Origin: JACMLD01 sp039916305
GTDB lineage: Bacteria; Bacteroidota; Bacteroidia; Chitinophagales; Chitinophagaceae
DNA length: 64,000 bases
Reading direction: 5' to 3'
Assembly (NCBI GenBank): GCA_039916305.1
Contig: JBDSLR010000015.1
Location: 186,001-250,000 of the forward strand
Of the stretch, positions 18,791 through 30,200 are shown piece after piece (the first letter of the stretch is position 1; every line of letters starts with the position of its first letter). The position numbers and the translations under genes are program-made. The notes beneath the pieces were generated by a model, which did not search any database, was not told the origin of the DNA, and was given only the letters and a program-made list of their open reading frames with translations.

Positions 18791-18960
18791 TACACCATTT
18801 AAGAAATAGTCTCATTTATTTTAAATTTCCTCCAGGTTACGCAAAGCATGTACACTAACATTTGAGTACACCCTGCAGGCCATCAGGGCGCCGCTTTTGA
18901 AGCGATCAATCAAAAGAATTTAACCATACAATAATGCCTCCGAATAATAAACTTATTTGC

Positions 18961-18968
18961 TATGTTTG
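18961..18968 (+). promoter_or_regulatory. Possible -7 element of the GH92 gene
   Basis: TATGTTTG matches the Bacteroidota -7 consensus TAnnTTTG and lies 50 bases before the GH92 ATG, a normal leader length. No TTTG box is visible at the usual upstream spacing, so the call rests on one element. Confidence 0.3.
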
Positions 18969-19018
18969 GTTATAATATCTTTCGTTCATAAAACTGGCAG
19001 CAAACTGCCGCTTGACCA

Positions 19019-21307
19019 ATGAAAAAAATAATCTTACTTATAATAACATACCAGATTGTATACTGCCCTGTTTTTGCGCAACAGCTGAAAAAAAATAAGC
19101 AGGAAGTGGATTATGTAAATCCGCTTATCGGCACGGCTGCTACTGGTTTTGCAAAGGGCCTGGACGGGGGTGGTACAATGCCTTCCGTAGGAACACCATT
19201 TGGCATGACCAATTTTGTGGCGCAAACGGGCGAAAGCCTGATGAGCCGCATGAATTATTTTTATGAGGATAGCAGTATCATCGGCTTCCTGGCATCCCAC
19301 CAACCAACTGTCTGGATGGGGGATTATGGCTATGTGTCGGTGATGCCACAAACAGGTGATTTGAAAGTATTACCCAAAGACCGGGCGTTACCATTCAAAC
19401 ATACCAATGAAATTTCTACACCCTATTATTATTCCGTAAAGCTGGACGCAGCCCATCATCAAACCATACGGGCGGAAATAGCGGCCGCCTCACGTTGCGG
19501 CATCTTTCAATTTACTTTTCCTGCTTCAGCAGATGCGCACATTATTGTACAGGGCATAAATTTAAATCCTTCCATAAAACACTGGGCAAATGATTATGAG
19601 GAACGTATCAGAACGTTAAAGGGATATGTTAAAGTCAATAAAGAGAAAAACGAAATAACCGGTTATAACCCGGATAGAATGTCTGCACAGATAGGCCCGG
19701 ACTTGCCTAATTTCAAAGGTTATTTTGTTATTCAGTTCAGCAAATCTTTTACTTCTTTTGGCACCTGGGATGGCGACCAGGTAAATGCTAATTCCGTTGA
19801 ACAGTTTGGTACCAGGATGGGCGCTTACTTAGGCTTTGCAACACACAAAGATGAAGTGGTGCAGGTACGCATTGCTACCTCCTTTATCAGTATAGAGCAG
19901 GCAAGAAAAAACCTGGCTATAGAAGTAGCCGGTAAAAGTTTTACCCAGCTAGTCAATAATACCCGTGCTGTATGGCAAAAAGATCTCAGCCGTATGAAGG
20001 CTACAGGCATTACAGATGATCAGAAATCTATTTTCTATACCGCCTTGTTTCATACCATGCAGTTTCCGCGCGAAATGTCTGAGTATGGAAAATACTACAG
20101 TGCATTTGATGATAAAGTGCATACCGGCAACTCATACACGGACTTCTCTTTGTGGGATACCTACCGGGCCCTGCACCCATTGCTGATTTTTACCCAGCCT
20201 GCCCGCATCAATCCAATGATTACGTCCATGCTGCAGATGTACAAGGAAGGCGGCCGTTTGCCCATGTGGCCCAACCCGGCCGAAACAAATATTATGATAG
20301 GTACCCATGCGAATCCGGTTATTGCCGATGCATATGTAAAAGGATTCAGGGGATACGATGTAAACCTGGCGTATAAAGCCTTGCTGCACGATGCAATGGA
20401 TCCCCCGGTTAATGATACGGGTTTGCATTATGCCGACCGCGATAAATGGACGGGTTATGAAGCGCAGGCAGGACTTACTTATTTTAAAAAACTGGGCTAT
20501 GTGCCGGTAGATAAAACTGCTGAATCAGTATCGCGCAGCATTGAATATTCGGTAGATGATTACGCAACTGCGCAGCTGGCAAAAGGGCTGGGTAAACTGG
20601 CGGACTATGACGAATTGATGCAGCTAAGCAATAATTATAAAAACCTGTATGATGCAGCCACCGGGTTTATGCTGCCACGAAAAATGGACGGACAGTTTGA
20701 TGCTAAGAACAGTGCGGGCATATGGGAGGGTTTTACGGAAGGTGACCAGTGGACCTATGCTTTTGGCGCCATGCATGATGTGCCTGGCATGATCAACATG
20801 ATGGGCGGAAAGGAAAAGTTTGCGGCAAAGCTGGATGAAAACTTTGAAGCTAAGCATTACCGTCATGACAATGAACCCGGTCATCATTATATATACCTGT
20901 ATGATTACTGCGGCCAGCCCTGGAAGACCCAGGAACTAATAAGGAAACATACCACGGAGAATTTTCGCAACCAGCCCATTGGCATCAATGGCAATGAAGA
21001 TTGCGGGCAAATGGCTGCCTGGTATATTTTTGGGGTAATGGGTTTTTACCCGGTGTCACCCGCTTCAGGCGTTTATGCTATTGGCGCGCCGCAGTTCCCG
21101 TCGGTAACCATGCATTTTACAGCCGCCGGAAAAGAACGCAGTTTTACCATTGTTGCTAAAAATATCTCAACAGCTAATAAATACATTCAGCAAGTCATGC
21201 TGGATGGCAGGCCACTGGCCACGCCTTTTATCACCCACCAGCAAATTATAAGTGGACGCCAGCTCGTTTTTAATATGGGCCCCAGCCCCAACTATACCTG
21301 GAAGTAG
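19019..21307 (+). CDS. GH92 exo-alpha-mannosidase
   Basis: At 762 residues this is a full-length GH92 enzyme with a signal peptide (LLIITYQIVYCPVFAQ). The N-terminal beta-sandwich opens with VDYVNPLIGT, followed by GGTMPSVGTPFGMTNF. The helical barrel carries FSLWDTYRALHPLL near 375-388, and the C-terminal active-site block is NEDCGQMAAWYIFGVMGFYPV near 660-680, both signatures of the family. GH92 enzymes are calcium-dependent inverting alpha-mannosidases that trim N-glycans or yeast mannan, usually in the periplasm. It precedes the SusC/SusD pair by about 820 bases on the same strand, so a host-glycan or mannan role for this part of the locus is reasonable. Confidence 0.93.
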   Translation: MKKIILLIITYQIVYCPVFAQQLKKNKQEVDYVNPLIGTAATGFAKGLDGGGTMPSVGTPFGMTNFVAQTGESLMSRMNYFYEDSSIIGFLASHQPTVWMGDYGYVSVMPQTGDLKVLPKDRALPFKHTNEISTPYYYSVKLDAAHHQTIRAEIAAASRCGIFQFTFPASADAHIIVQGINLNPSIKHWANDYEERIRTLKGYVKVNKEKNEITGYNPDRMSAQIGPDLPNFKGYFVIQFSKSFTSFGTWDGDQVNANSVEQFGTRMGAYLGFATHKDEVVQVRIATSFISIEQARKNLAIEVAGKSFTQLVNNTRAVWQKDLSRMKATGITDDQKSIFYTALFHTMQFPREMSEYGKYYSAFDDKVHTGNSYTDFSLWDTYRALHPLLIFTQPARINPMITSMLQMYKEGGRLPMWPNPAETNIMIGTHANPVIADAYVKGFRGYDVNLAYKALLHDAMDPPVNDTGLHYADRDKWTGYEAQAGLTYFKKLGYVPVDKTAESVSRSIEYSVDDYATAQLAKGLGKLADYDELMQLSNNYKNLYDAATGFMLPRKMDGQFDAKNSAGIWEGFTEGDQWTYAFGAMHDVPGMINMMGGKEKFAAKLDENFEAKHYRHDNEPGHHYIYLYDYCGQPWKTQELIRKHTTENFRNQPIGINGNEDCGQMAAWYIFGVMGFYPVSPASGVYAIGAPQFPSVTMHFTAAGKERSFTIVAKNISTANKYIQQVMLDGRPLATPFITHQQIISGRQLVFNMGPSPNYTWK

Positions 21308-22128
21308 GCAAGGGGCCCACCTATACCATCCTGTTTTGCTGACTGCCAAACGCAGGCGCAATGCATTGCGATATTCTTTTTAAAAGATGCAAATGCAGCA
21401 AGTGAGACCACAATGCGGTCATATGTTCAAGAACTCCCCCATTAGCTGCTATTTACTACACGTCAGCCTGAGCCCTGCATATAATACATCAAAAAAAACC
21501 TGGTTTTAACCGGAGTAATTGTTAATATGTAACAATTCCGGATAAAAAAGTATTGCTGTTCTTCATGGCGCCGACAGTAGTTTTCAAATAAAAACGTTGC
21601 TTTTTATAATGAACCGGCCTGGTTATTTTACTGGTAGAATAATAAGGACAATAAGAAGTCCGGCATTTATTTGGGGCTATTGTATAGAGCTGCAAAGGGG
21701 GTATTCCGCTGAAGAAAATCCAGGTTTGGATATGGCAGGCTGCATTAATTTGGCCCGCCGCCCTGGTGACGCATATCCTATACAGGGGCTAGCATTTATA
21801 TTTAAATGCCTGCTGGTGCAGCTGGTTGGGCTATCGTATTTTTTGCCAATCCCGTTCAAATCAACAGGAATGATACCGGTTGCTTTAAAGACAAATTATC
21901 GGGTATACGTCTGGTTTATATTTCACCCGTTTAATAAGTTTTTTGTTTAAACCGGTTGTAAATTATTACGCAAGCAAAAAAAATGGCTGGCGATTTTTAG
22001 AAGATGCTTTCGTTGTACAACCCATCTTTGGTAAAAAAATACCAGCATATGATCGAAAAGTGCTAATAAAGCTTATTCCATTGGTCTATTTTTATAATAC
22101 AATTAACTACCTAAAATCACTATTGCTT
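21308..22128. other. Long leader region upstream of susC-like gene
   Basis: This 821-base region separates GH92 from the SusC-like gene. It contains a 117-codon plus frame (21597-21950) with no recognisable domain and mixed composition, judged to be chance, and a hairpin at 21510-21541. The SusC frame is open back to 21943, but the residues before 22129 lack any outer-membrane protein feature. The promoter for susCD must lie here, though no full consensus was found. Confidence 0.5.
21510..21541. repeat. Inverted repeat upstream of susC-like gene
   Basis: AATTGTTA (21517-21524) and TAACAATT (21530-21537) form an 8-bp stem around a 5-base loop. CCGG at 21510-21513 and CCGG at 21538-21541 extend the pairing past a small bulge. 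It could be a weak terminator for GH92 or an operator-like site. Confidence 0.45.
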
Positions 22129-25100
22129 ATGCCAAAGAAAGTTAGCCCGCCTTTACAGGGGAAAGTGTTTTTGCCGAAGCCCCTCTTTCAAACGTTTAAT
22201 GCAGGCATATTACAATTAAAAACTTGTCTTTTTTTGTGTATGCTGCTCACGGCTCAATTTGTTTTTGCACAGGGTGTTACCACTGTTCAGGGCAAAGTAA
22301 TGTCGGGCGATACTGCATTACCTTTTGCAACTGTGCAGGTAAAAGGGCTTACAACCGGAACACAGAGCGATAAAGACGGTAATTTTTCCATCAAAGCAGC
22401 ACCCAATGCTACCTTGGTCATAAGTGCAATTGGATATACCCCGCTGGAGGTAAAAGTGAATAACCGGATGATGATTAGCGTACAGCTGGAAAATTCTGCC
22501 AAACAGCTTGACCAGGTGGTGGTAGTTGGCTATGGCACACAGAAGAAAAAGGATCTCACCGGCGCTGTGAGCAGTATTAATGCGGAAACTATTGCTAAAG
22601 TACCGGTTATTTCAGCTGCCCAGGCCTTGCAGGGTCGTGCTGCCGGTGTGCAGATTGTAAACAATGATGGTGCACCAGGTGGTAATATATCTGTACTCAT
22701 CAGGGGTATTGGCAGTTTGGCAAGTGGTGGTAATGATCCCTTATATGTGGTGGACGGTTACCCTACAACAGGCGGCATTAATAATATTAACCCCAGTGAT
22801 ATTGCTACCATAGATGTACTGAAGGATGCCTCTGCTACCGCGGTTTATGGTATCCGTGCGGCCAATGGCGTAGTTATTATAACAACCAAGAAGGGTTTAA
22901 AGAACAAAGTGCAGGTTTCTTTTGATATGTATGAGGCTGTTCAAAACAAACCAAAGCAATATAAAATATTGGATGCGCAGCAGTTCGCTACCCTGTCTAA
23001 TGAAGTGGAATTAGCCGATTCAACAAAAACCTATAAAGGTCTGCCTATCTGGAAAACACCCAATGCATTACACAATGTGGATTGGCAAAATGCATTGTAC
23101 CGCCAGGCCCTGACGCAAAGTTACAGCGTGGGTATCCGCGGTGGTAATGACAAAGTTCAGTCGGCCATGTCATTTGGCTATTACAACCAGAAAGGCATTG
23201 TACTGGGTTCATTTTTTAAAAGATTTACAGTAGGGTTAAACCTGGATTACCAGCCCACTAAATGGCTTAAATCTTCTACCAGTGTAAAATATACTTACCA
23301 GGATGCCAACAATCCATTTGGGACCGGATCGCTGTTCCAATTATCAGTAAATCCACCTACGCTGGATAGTGGCAACAGGCGCACTTACCAGATTAAGGAT
23401 GCCAATGGTAATTATGGATTTTACAATCCCCAGAATCCTAATGTATTCAAATTTAGCAATCCTGTTTACAGCGTTGAAACCAACCAGTCCAAAAACATCA
23501 GCAATTATTTACTCGCCAGTTCTTCTTTAGAGGCCACTATTTTTGATGGACTTAAACTTAAAACCAACCTAGGCGTGAATGTGAACAATTATTCAGGCTC
23601 TTTCTTTCAGCCTGAAGACAACAGGGCAAACATTCAATACCCGGGTTCTATTGTTGCCAATGCCTATTACAGTCAGCACCTGAATAATAGTTTTGAATGG
23701 CTTTGGGAGAATACCCTGGCTTACGACAAAACTTTTGGTGCACATGCCATCAATTTTGTAGGTGGTATTTCTGCACAGAAAAACACCAATAACCTGATGG
23801 GCGGTGGCGGTATCCCACCCAATAATGTAATACGCGATTTAGGCCAGGTAAGCAATCTTGTACTGGACCAGTTTGGAAACGGACAATATATCTCCACGCT
23901 GGCATCAGAATTTGCCCGGTTAACCTACAAATTTGCAGACAAGTATATTATAACTGGTACCATCAGGCGTGACGGATCATCCAAATTTGATACTGGTCAC
24001 CAGTACGGTGTTTTTCCTTCAGGTGCCATTGCCTGGAAAATCAAGGAAGAATCATTTATGAAAAATGTAACCTGGCTGGATGATTTGAAAATCAGGGGTA
24101 GTTATGGCCTGGTGGGCAACCAGAGCGCTATTGGGTTATACCAGTACCAGGCATTGTATTCGGGCAACTTTGCAGCTAATGTAAATGGTGGTGGCCGCGA
24201 TAACCTCGGCTACCCGTTTAATAAAATTTACCAGAATGGTATTGCGCAAACCCAGCCTGCCAATCCGAACCTTAAATGGGAAACAGACTACCAGACGGAT
24301 ATTGGTTTAGATGCTGCCTTTATGGACGGTGCACTTACGCTTACGGTTGACTGGTTCAACAGGCGGTCAAAAGATTTCTTACTGACCCTTGCATCACCGG
24401 CACAAACCGGTTATACCTATATAACCCGCAATGTGGGCAGTATGAATAACAAAGGTTTTGAGATTGCGGTTAACTATAACGGCAATAAAGGAAGGGATTT
24501 TCATTATAACGTAGGCTTTACATTGGCAAGCATTAAAAACAAACTTACCAGCATTACTTCAGGAACAGATGCCGTAACCAATTTTGGCGGCCTGGGTTTA
24601 ACCGGCCAGGGCTGGGGTGAATATACAAGGTCATTGATAAACGGCCCGGTAGGTGAATTTTATGGATACCAGGCACTGGGTATTTTTCAAACACAGGCGC
24701 AGATCAATGCGCTGAATACAAAAGCACCTGGTGGTATCTATTACAGGGCTGCTACTAAACCAGGCGACCGCTATTTTGCAGATATCAATGGAGATGGTGT
24801 TGTGAATGCGCTGGATAGAACCAGCCTGGGCAACCCGCAGCCAAAGTTCTTCAGTGGTCTTAACCTGGATGCATCATACAAAGCATGGGATTTCAACCTG
24901 TATTTTTATGGTGTATACGGTAATAAAATATTGAACTATGTAGAAAGTAACCTGGAAAGCTTTCAAAAACGTGGTTCAGAAGGCGTTGAAAACGTTAGCG
25001 TAAATTATTTTCAGAACCATTGGACACCTACTAACGCGTCTAACAGGTATGCAAGGGCGCTTGCCAATGATGATAACACCCTTAACAGTGTTCCCTCCAG

Positions 25101-25362
25101 CGTTTGGGTTGAAAACGGCAGTTACCTGAAATTAAAAAACCTTACCATAGGGTATACTCTGCCCGCAGGCATCGCTAACAGGTTTACTTTAACAAAAGTG
25201 CGGTTGTACGTTTCCTCACAAAACCTGTTTACCATCACCAAGTATAGTGGGCTTGATCCGGAGATTGGGGTACAGGGGGGTAATGCCACGCAGAATGGTG
25301 TTGACAATGGCGTATATCCATCATCAAGGTTTTTCACCTTTGGTTTAAACGTTACATTTTAA
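22129..25362 (+). CDS. SusC/RagA-type TonB-dependent outer-membrane transporter
   Basis: Starting at the ATG at 22129 gives 1077 residues with a long signal peptide ending in LTAQFVFAQGV. The domains are a CarboxypepD_reg-like beta-sandwich (about 50-130: VQGKVMSGDTALPFATVQVKG), the TonB plug, opening with VVVVGYGTQKKKDLTGAVS and including GNDPLYVVDGYP, and a large beta-barrel ending in the aromatic C-terminus FFTFGLNVTF. There is no STN domain, so sigma/anti-sigma signalling through this protein is not indicated. It imports oligosaccharides with its SusD partner, 25 bases downstream. The frame continues to an upstream ATG at 21943, but that extension would destroy the signal peptide. Confidence 0.95.
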   Translation: MPKKVSPPLQGKVFLPKPLFQTFNAGILQLKTCLFLCMLLTAQFVFAQGVTTVQGKVMSGDTALPFATVQVKGLTTGTQSDKDGNFSIKAAPNATLVISAIGYTPLEVKVNNRMMISVQLENSAKQLDQVVVVGYGTQKKKDLTGAVSSINAETIAKVPVISAAQALQGRAAGVQIVNNDGAPGGNISVLIRGIGSLASGGNDPLYVVDGYPTTGGINNINPSDIATIDVLKDASATAVYGIRAANGVVIITTKKGLKNKVQVSFDMYEAVQNKPKQYKILDAQQFATLSNEVELADSTKTYKGLPIWKTPNALHNVDWQNALYRQALTQSYSVGIRGGNDKVQSAMSFGYYNQKGIVLGSFFKRFTVGLNLDYQPTKWLKSSTSVKYTYQDANNPFGTGSLFQLSVNPPTLDSGNRRTYQIKDANGNYGFYNPQNPNVFKFSNPVYSVETNQSKNISNYLLASSSLEATIFDGLKLKTNLGVNVNNYSGSFFQPEDNRANIQYPGSIVANAYYSQHLNNSFEWLWENTLAYDKTFGAHAINFVGGISAQKNTNNLMGGGGIPPNNVIRDLGQVSNLVLDQFGNGQYISTLASEFARLTYKFADKYIITGTIRRDGSSKFDTGHQYGVFPSGAIAWKIKEESFMKNVTWLDDLKIRGSYGLVGNQSAIGLYQYQALYSGNFAANVNGGGRDNLGYPFNKIYQNGIAQTQPANPNLKWETDYQTDIGLDAAFMDGALTLTVDWFNRRSKDFLLTLASPAQTGYTYITRNVGSMNNKGFEIAVNYNGNKGRDFHYNVGFTLASIKNKLTSITSGTDAVTNFGGLGLTGQGWGEYTRSLINGPVGEFYGYQALGIFQTQAQINALNTKAPGGIYYRAATKPGDRYFADINGDGVVNALDRTSLGNPQPKFFSGLNLDASYKAWDFNLYFYGVYGNKILNYVESNLESFQKRGSEGVENVSVNYFQNHWTPTNASNRYARALANDDNTLNSVPSSVWVENGSYLKLKNLTIGYTLPAGIANRFTLTKVRLYVSSQNLFTITKYSGLDPEIGVQGGNATQNGVDNGVYPSSRFFTFGLNVTF

Positions 25363-25387
25363 AATACAGTACGATAAAAACAGCAAT

Positions 25388-27142
25388 ATGAAAAGAAGCA
25401 AAATATTTATCATCATTATACTTGGTTTTTTGGTCGCCTTTGCGCCGGCAGCCTGTAAAAAAAGTTTCCTGGTGCAAACCAATACTTTCCAGGGTACGAT
25501 TGATGCAACGTTTAATAAATCTGCCGATGTAGTGGCATTGGTAAACAGTGTCTATGATACTTACCAGAACAGTGATTTGCTGAAGAAATGTATCTGGTAC
25601 CGGGCCAATTTCAGCACCCATGATTTTTTTAACTGGGGTGGAGATGTGTTCTGGAACAATTACCAGATTCCAGCTACTTTCGGTGGTGTTACTACTTTTT
25701 GGAACCAGTCTTATATTGGTATAGCAAGGGCCAATGCTGCCTTTGGCGTAATTGCAAAGGCAAAGGAAAAAGGGGTGGTTACCGCTGCCCTGGCAGACCG
25801 CTTGACCGGCGAGGCATATTTTCTAAGGGGCATGACCTATTATTACCTGGCAGCTTCATTTGGTGGTGTTCCTTTGGAATTAAACCCGGTTACAGATGGT
25901 TTAACGCCAAGAGCGTCCCGCGATTCAGTATTTAAGCAAGTAGTTACGGATATGCAAAAGGCCGAGGGTTTGCTACTATCAAAAACCCAACTGTCTGTTG
26001 CTGATTTGGGCAGGGCTACAAAAGGCGCTGCATATGCCTATGAAGGTGCCGCAAGAATGTGGCTGAAGGATTACGCCGGTGCTTTAGCAGCGTACAACAA
26101 TACGGAGTTAACCAGTAACTATCGTTTAATGGCTAACTATGCAGATGCCAATGAATATGATAAACAAAACAATGATGAGTCACTGTTTGAAATACAGTTT
26201 GCACTAAAGGCAGGTGATCCGCAGGACTGGGGTGGAAGCTGGAATCCCCCGGGCGGCGAAATAGCATGGATTGATAGTTTTAGCTGGCCCCAGGAATTGA
26301 CAGGCCAGGGATATGATTATGGCAACCCGGCATTGTGGAGTTCTTACCAGCAGGGTGACAAGCGTAAACTGCTTACTATAGTTGGTCCTGGTGATAGCCT
26401 GGTAAGTCCGGGCATTGTAAAACTGCTGGGTGGCTTAAAAGGTTATAACCAGGTGCTCCAGGGTTTTAACAGTGGTAACGCAATATATAAAGGAGACGAT
26501 GGAAAAATTTTAAATACCGTTGGAACTTTAACGCGTCCATGGTATGGAGATGACAAAGCCCGGAGTGGATATTATTGCTCAAAAAAATGGAGGGATCCAA
26601 ATCTTACTGGCGGTAATTCAAACGCAGCAGGTAAGAGTAATCTTTTTGGAGACCAAAATCAGATATTGTTAAGATATGCTGAAGTATTGCTTAGCAGGGC
26701 AGAATGCAAGGTGCGGACCGGCGATATTCCGGGCGCTATGGCAGATTTGAAATTGGTTCGTGACAGGGCCTGGGGCGGAGCAGGACTTGCACCGGCGATT
26801 ATGAAAGACAGTGCCGATTACAAAGGCGCTCCCGGTGTAACCATTACAGACCCGTTACAAATGGTATTAAGCGAATACAGGCATGAACTCAGTGGTGAAT
26901 ATTCTGTCTTTTATAATCTTTGCCGTGCTGGTAATGATGTTGCCATTGCTTTTATAAAAGCAGCCAATGGTACGGTGGACGCCAGCTACGAACCGGTTCC
27001 AAATCCTGCACCCGGTCCAACAGGCGACGGTCAGAAGCATGGTTTATACAATACATCCCTTACGGCTAATAAAACGATTCTGCCCATTCCGCAGGGGGCC
27101 ATCGCGCTTAACCCTAATCTGACACAAAATCCCGGATATTAA
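25388..27142 (+). CDS. SusD/RagB-type nutrient-binding lipoprotein
   Basis: The 584-residue protein has a lipoprotein signal (IIIILGFLVAFAPAACKKSF). The lipidated Cys anchors it to the outer membrane above the SusC-like channel. The N-terminal TPR-rich fold includes LTGEAYFLRGMTYYYLAASFGGVPL, a hallmark of the family. RYAEVLLSRAEC is the conserved late helix, and the C-terminus has the usual ILPIPQGAIALNPNLTQNPGY. The protein binds glycan at the cell surface; specificity cannot be read from sequence. It is co-transcribed with susC and followed by a terminator, so the pair forms one unit. Confidence 0.95.
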   Translation: MKRSKIFIIIILGFLVAFAPAACKKSFLVQTNTFQGTIDATFNKSADVVALVNSVYDTYQNSDLLKKCIWYRANFSTHDFFNWGGDVFWNNYQIPATFGGVTTFWNQSYIGIARANAAFGVIAKAKEKGVVTAALADRLTGEAYFLRGMTYYYLAASFGGVPLELNPVTDGLTPRASRDSVFKQVVTDMQKAEGLLLSKTQLSVADLGRATKGAAYAYEGAARMWLKDYAGALAAYNNTELTSNYRLMANYADANEYDKQNNDESLFEIQFALKAGDPQDWGGSWNPPGGEIAWIDSFSWPQELTGQGYDYGNPALWSSYQQGDKRKLLTIVGPGDSLVSPGIVKLLGGLKGYNQVLQGFNSGNAIYKGDDGKILNTVGTLTRPWYGDDKARSGYYCSKKWRDPNLTGGNSNAAGKSNLFGDQNQILLRYAEVLLSRAECKVRTGDIPGAMADLKLVRDRAWGGAGLAPAIMKDSADYKGAPGVTITDPLQMVLSEYRHELSGEYSVFYNLCRAGNDVAIAFIKAANGTVDASYEPVPNPAPGPTGDGQKHGLYNTSLTANKTILPIPQGAIALNPNLTQNPGY

Positions 27143-27160
27143 ATATAAGTCCTAAAAGAA

Positions 27161-27195
27161 AAAAGGCTTTCTCCCAAAGAGAAGCCTTTTTTTTT
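27161..27195 (+). terminator. Rho-independent terminator after SusC/SusD
   Basis: The stem pairs AAAAGGCTTTCTC with GAGAAGCCTTTT (one bulged T) around a CCAAA loop and runs straight into a T tract of nine. This is a canonical terminator 18 bases past the SusD stop codon. Confidence 0.88.
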
Positions 27196-27251
27196 ATGAA
27201 TGTTGATATTTTTAATCATTACCGGTTTTTAAAAATTTACTACATTATTAT

Positions 27252-30200
27252 ATGAATTATTGCCGCCTTTGTATTTCTTTATGCATATTTTCTTTGCTCG
27301 CATGCAATAGCAGGCCCAGCTTATTCCGGCAAGTTAGTTCCTCCCAATCACGGATAAACTTCAGCAATGACATTACGGAAAGCGATTCTATTAATCCCAT
27401 GAACGTCGTGAATATCTACAATGGCGGTGGTGTTGGTATTGGCGATTTTAATGCCGATGGCCTGTCCGATATTTATTTTACCGGTAATATGGTGGCCAGT
27501 AAACTATACCTCAACAAAGGCAATCTTGCCTTTGAAGATATAACGGACAGGGCAGGGGTTGAAGGGTTGGGAAGATGGGCTAGGGGCGTATCCATTGTTG
27601 ATATTAATAATGATAACCTCATGGATATTTATATATGCAATACCATTTATAAAGATTCACTAAGACGGCGCAATATTCTCTATGTTAACCAGGGGGTGGA
27701 CGCTGCGGGCATTCCTCATTTTAAAGATATGGCGGCCGTGTATGGTTTGGATATTCATATACAATCTACCATGGCCAGTTTTTTTGATTATGACAATGAT
27801 GGTGATTTGGACATGTACCTTACGGTTAATGAAGCTTCTAATGGCAATAGCTCATCTGTTTTCCGGGAGCGCAAAGGAAATTCAGTACACAGTGCAGGCA
27901 GGTTATACCGCAATGATATGGACAGCGTTTTGCAGCATGCTGTATATCATGATGTTTCTCTGCAGGCGGGCATGGTGCTGGCGGGTTTCGGGCACTCCGC
28001 CACCATTTGTGACCTCAACAATGATGGCTGGAAAGATATTTATGTATCCGATGATTTTATCTCCAGCAATATTCTTTTTATCAATAACCAGGATGGCACA
28101 TTTACAGATCGTGCACGGGATTATTTTAAGCATACCTCCTACAATTCAATGGGGCAGGACGTTGTTGATATTAATAACGACGGCATGGCTGATATTGTGG
28201 AGCTGGACATGAACCCCCAGGACAACCACCGAAAGAAAATGATGCTGAATGCAAATAATTATAACACCATTCAGAACTTTGACAAGTTTAATTACCAGTT
28301 GCAGTATGTACGTAATACATTTCAGTTAAACCAGGGGCCGCGGCTGCTGGAAAATGATTCTGTTGGCCCGCCTGTTTTCAGTGAAATTGGCTTTATGAGC
28401 GGTGTAGCTCAAACCGACTGGAGCTGGACACCCGTCATCACCGATTTTGATAATGATGGATACAGGGACATGCTTATAACAAATGGTTTTCCGAAAGATG
28501 TATCTGATCATGATTTTATCAGTTACCGCGAAAAAAGCAATGGCCTTGAACCGCCCTTGCGAATGATGCAAAAAATACCTGTTATTAAACTGGCCAACTA
28601 TGCCTTTAAAAATAGGGATGGGATAATGTTCAGTGATGTAAGCAATGATTGGGGATTTTCTACCCGTAGCTTTTCCAACGGTGCGGTGTATGCAGATCTT
28701 GATAACGACGGCGATATGGATATGGTGGTTAATAATATTGATGACAAAGCATTTCTGTACGAAAACACCCTGCGTAAAAAAATGGATACAGCCGTTCATT
28801 TTTTGCAGATTGCCTTTAAAGGAGATAAGTTGAATATAAACGGGCTGGGCGCCTTTGCAGATATTTATTACCAGGGCAGCAAACACCAGGTGTATGAAAA
28901 CAATCCTTACCGTGGCTATCTCTCCAGTAACCAGGCCATTGCACACTTTGGGCTGGGCAACAGCACTATGGTTGATTCGGTTGTTATAAGATGGCCGGGT
29001 GAAAGAAAACAAACTATAAAAAGCGTGCCCGCAGATCAGGTGTTGAAAGTAAGTATGGCAGATGCAAAAGAAGTGTATTCAGGGAAGTGGGGTGTACTGG
29101 CAAAGCAACCTTTGTTTAAAGAAATAACCACCGCAGCAGGCATTAGTTACAATCACCAGGAATTTGATTTTATTGATTTTAATATTCAGACTACACTGCC
29201 GCATAAATTTTCTGATTACTGCCCTGCACTGGCAGCAGGCGATGTAGATGGTAACGGACTGGATGATGTGCTGATTGGAGGAAATGCTTTTAACCTGAGC
29301 GTATTTTTTTTGCAACAGGGGGACGGAAAATTTAAACAGCAACCTTTATTCAGTAACAGCGGAAATGATAACCTTCAGTATAAAGACGAAGGCATGCTGT
29401 TGTTTGATGCGGATGGTAACGGCAGCCAGGATGTTTACGTTGCAGGCGGTGGCTATAAATATCCGGATACAAGTTCAAACTACCAGGACAGGCTTTACCT
29501 CAATAACGGGAAAGGCCTTTTCACACTTTCAAAAGATGCTCTGCCGGTTAATTATACCAGCAAACTCTGTGTGCGTGCCATTGATTTTAACAAAGACGGC
29601 AAGCTGGATCTATTTGTGTCGGGCCGTGTGGATCCGGGGAAATATCCAAAACCAGTCAGCAGTTTTATTTTCAGGAATGATTCAGAAAAAGGCAAAGCCA
29701 GGTTTACGGATGTAACTGCGGAAGTCGCCCCTGGGCTGCTTAATATTGGAATGGTTTGCGATGCCTTGTTTACAGACTTTGACAATGATAACCAGGTTGA
29801 TTTGATACTGGCCGGTGAGTGGATGCCGGTTAGCTTTTTCAAAAACACGGGCGGCAAATTTATAAATGTTACGGCGGCTTCAGGAGTAAATGAAAAGACT
29901 GGTTGGTGGAATGCTATTGTGGCCGGGGATTTCCGGCATACGGGCAGAACTGATTATATCATTGGCAATGTTGGTTTGAATACGCTCTACCAGGCCAGCG
30001 AAACATACCCGGTATATATGACGGCCAAAGACTTTGACCGCAATGGCAGTTATGTGCCGGTTCCCTCTTTGTTTCTGCCTGCAACGGATGGAAAGATGAA
30101 GGAGTTTCCGGCATTTGGCAGGGATGATATTGCCGAAAGAATGCCTACGTTAAAGAAGCGGTTTAATAATTACAGCAAATTTGCAGATGCAGATATGGAC

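Larger units (their letters stand above)
18653..19018. other. Intergenic region before GH92
   Basis: This 366-base non-coding stretch starts with a 6-bp hairpin (18653-18668) and the strong terminator listed separately. Its last 60 bases carry a -7-like promoter element for the GH92 gene. No coding frame of note was seen. Confidence 0.6.

Noticed and set aside
21597..21950. 117-codon plus frame before the SusC-like gene
   Set aside because: No recognisable family, mixed composition, TTG start; better explained as non-coding leader.
21943..22128. N-terminal extension of the SusC-like protein
   Set aside because: The 62 extra residues precede a complete signal peptide and contain no export or barrel feature; the ATG at 22129 is preferred.
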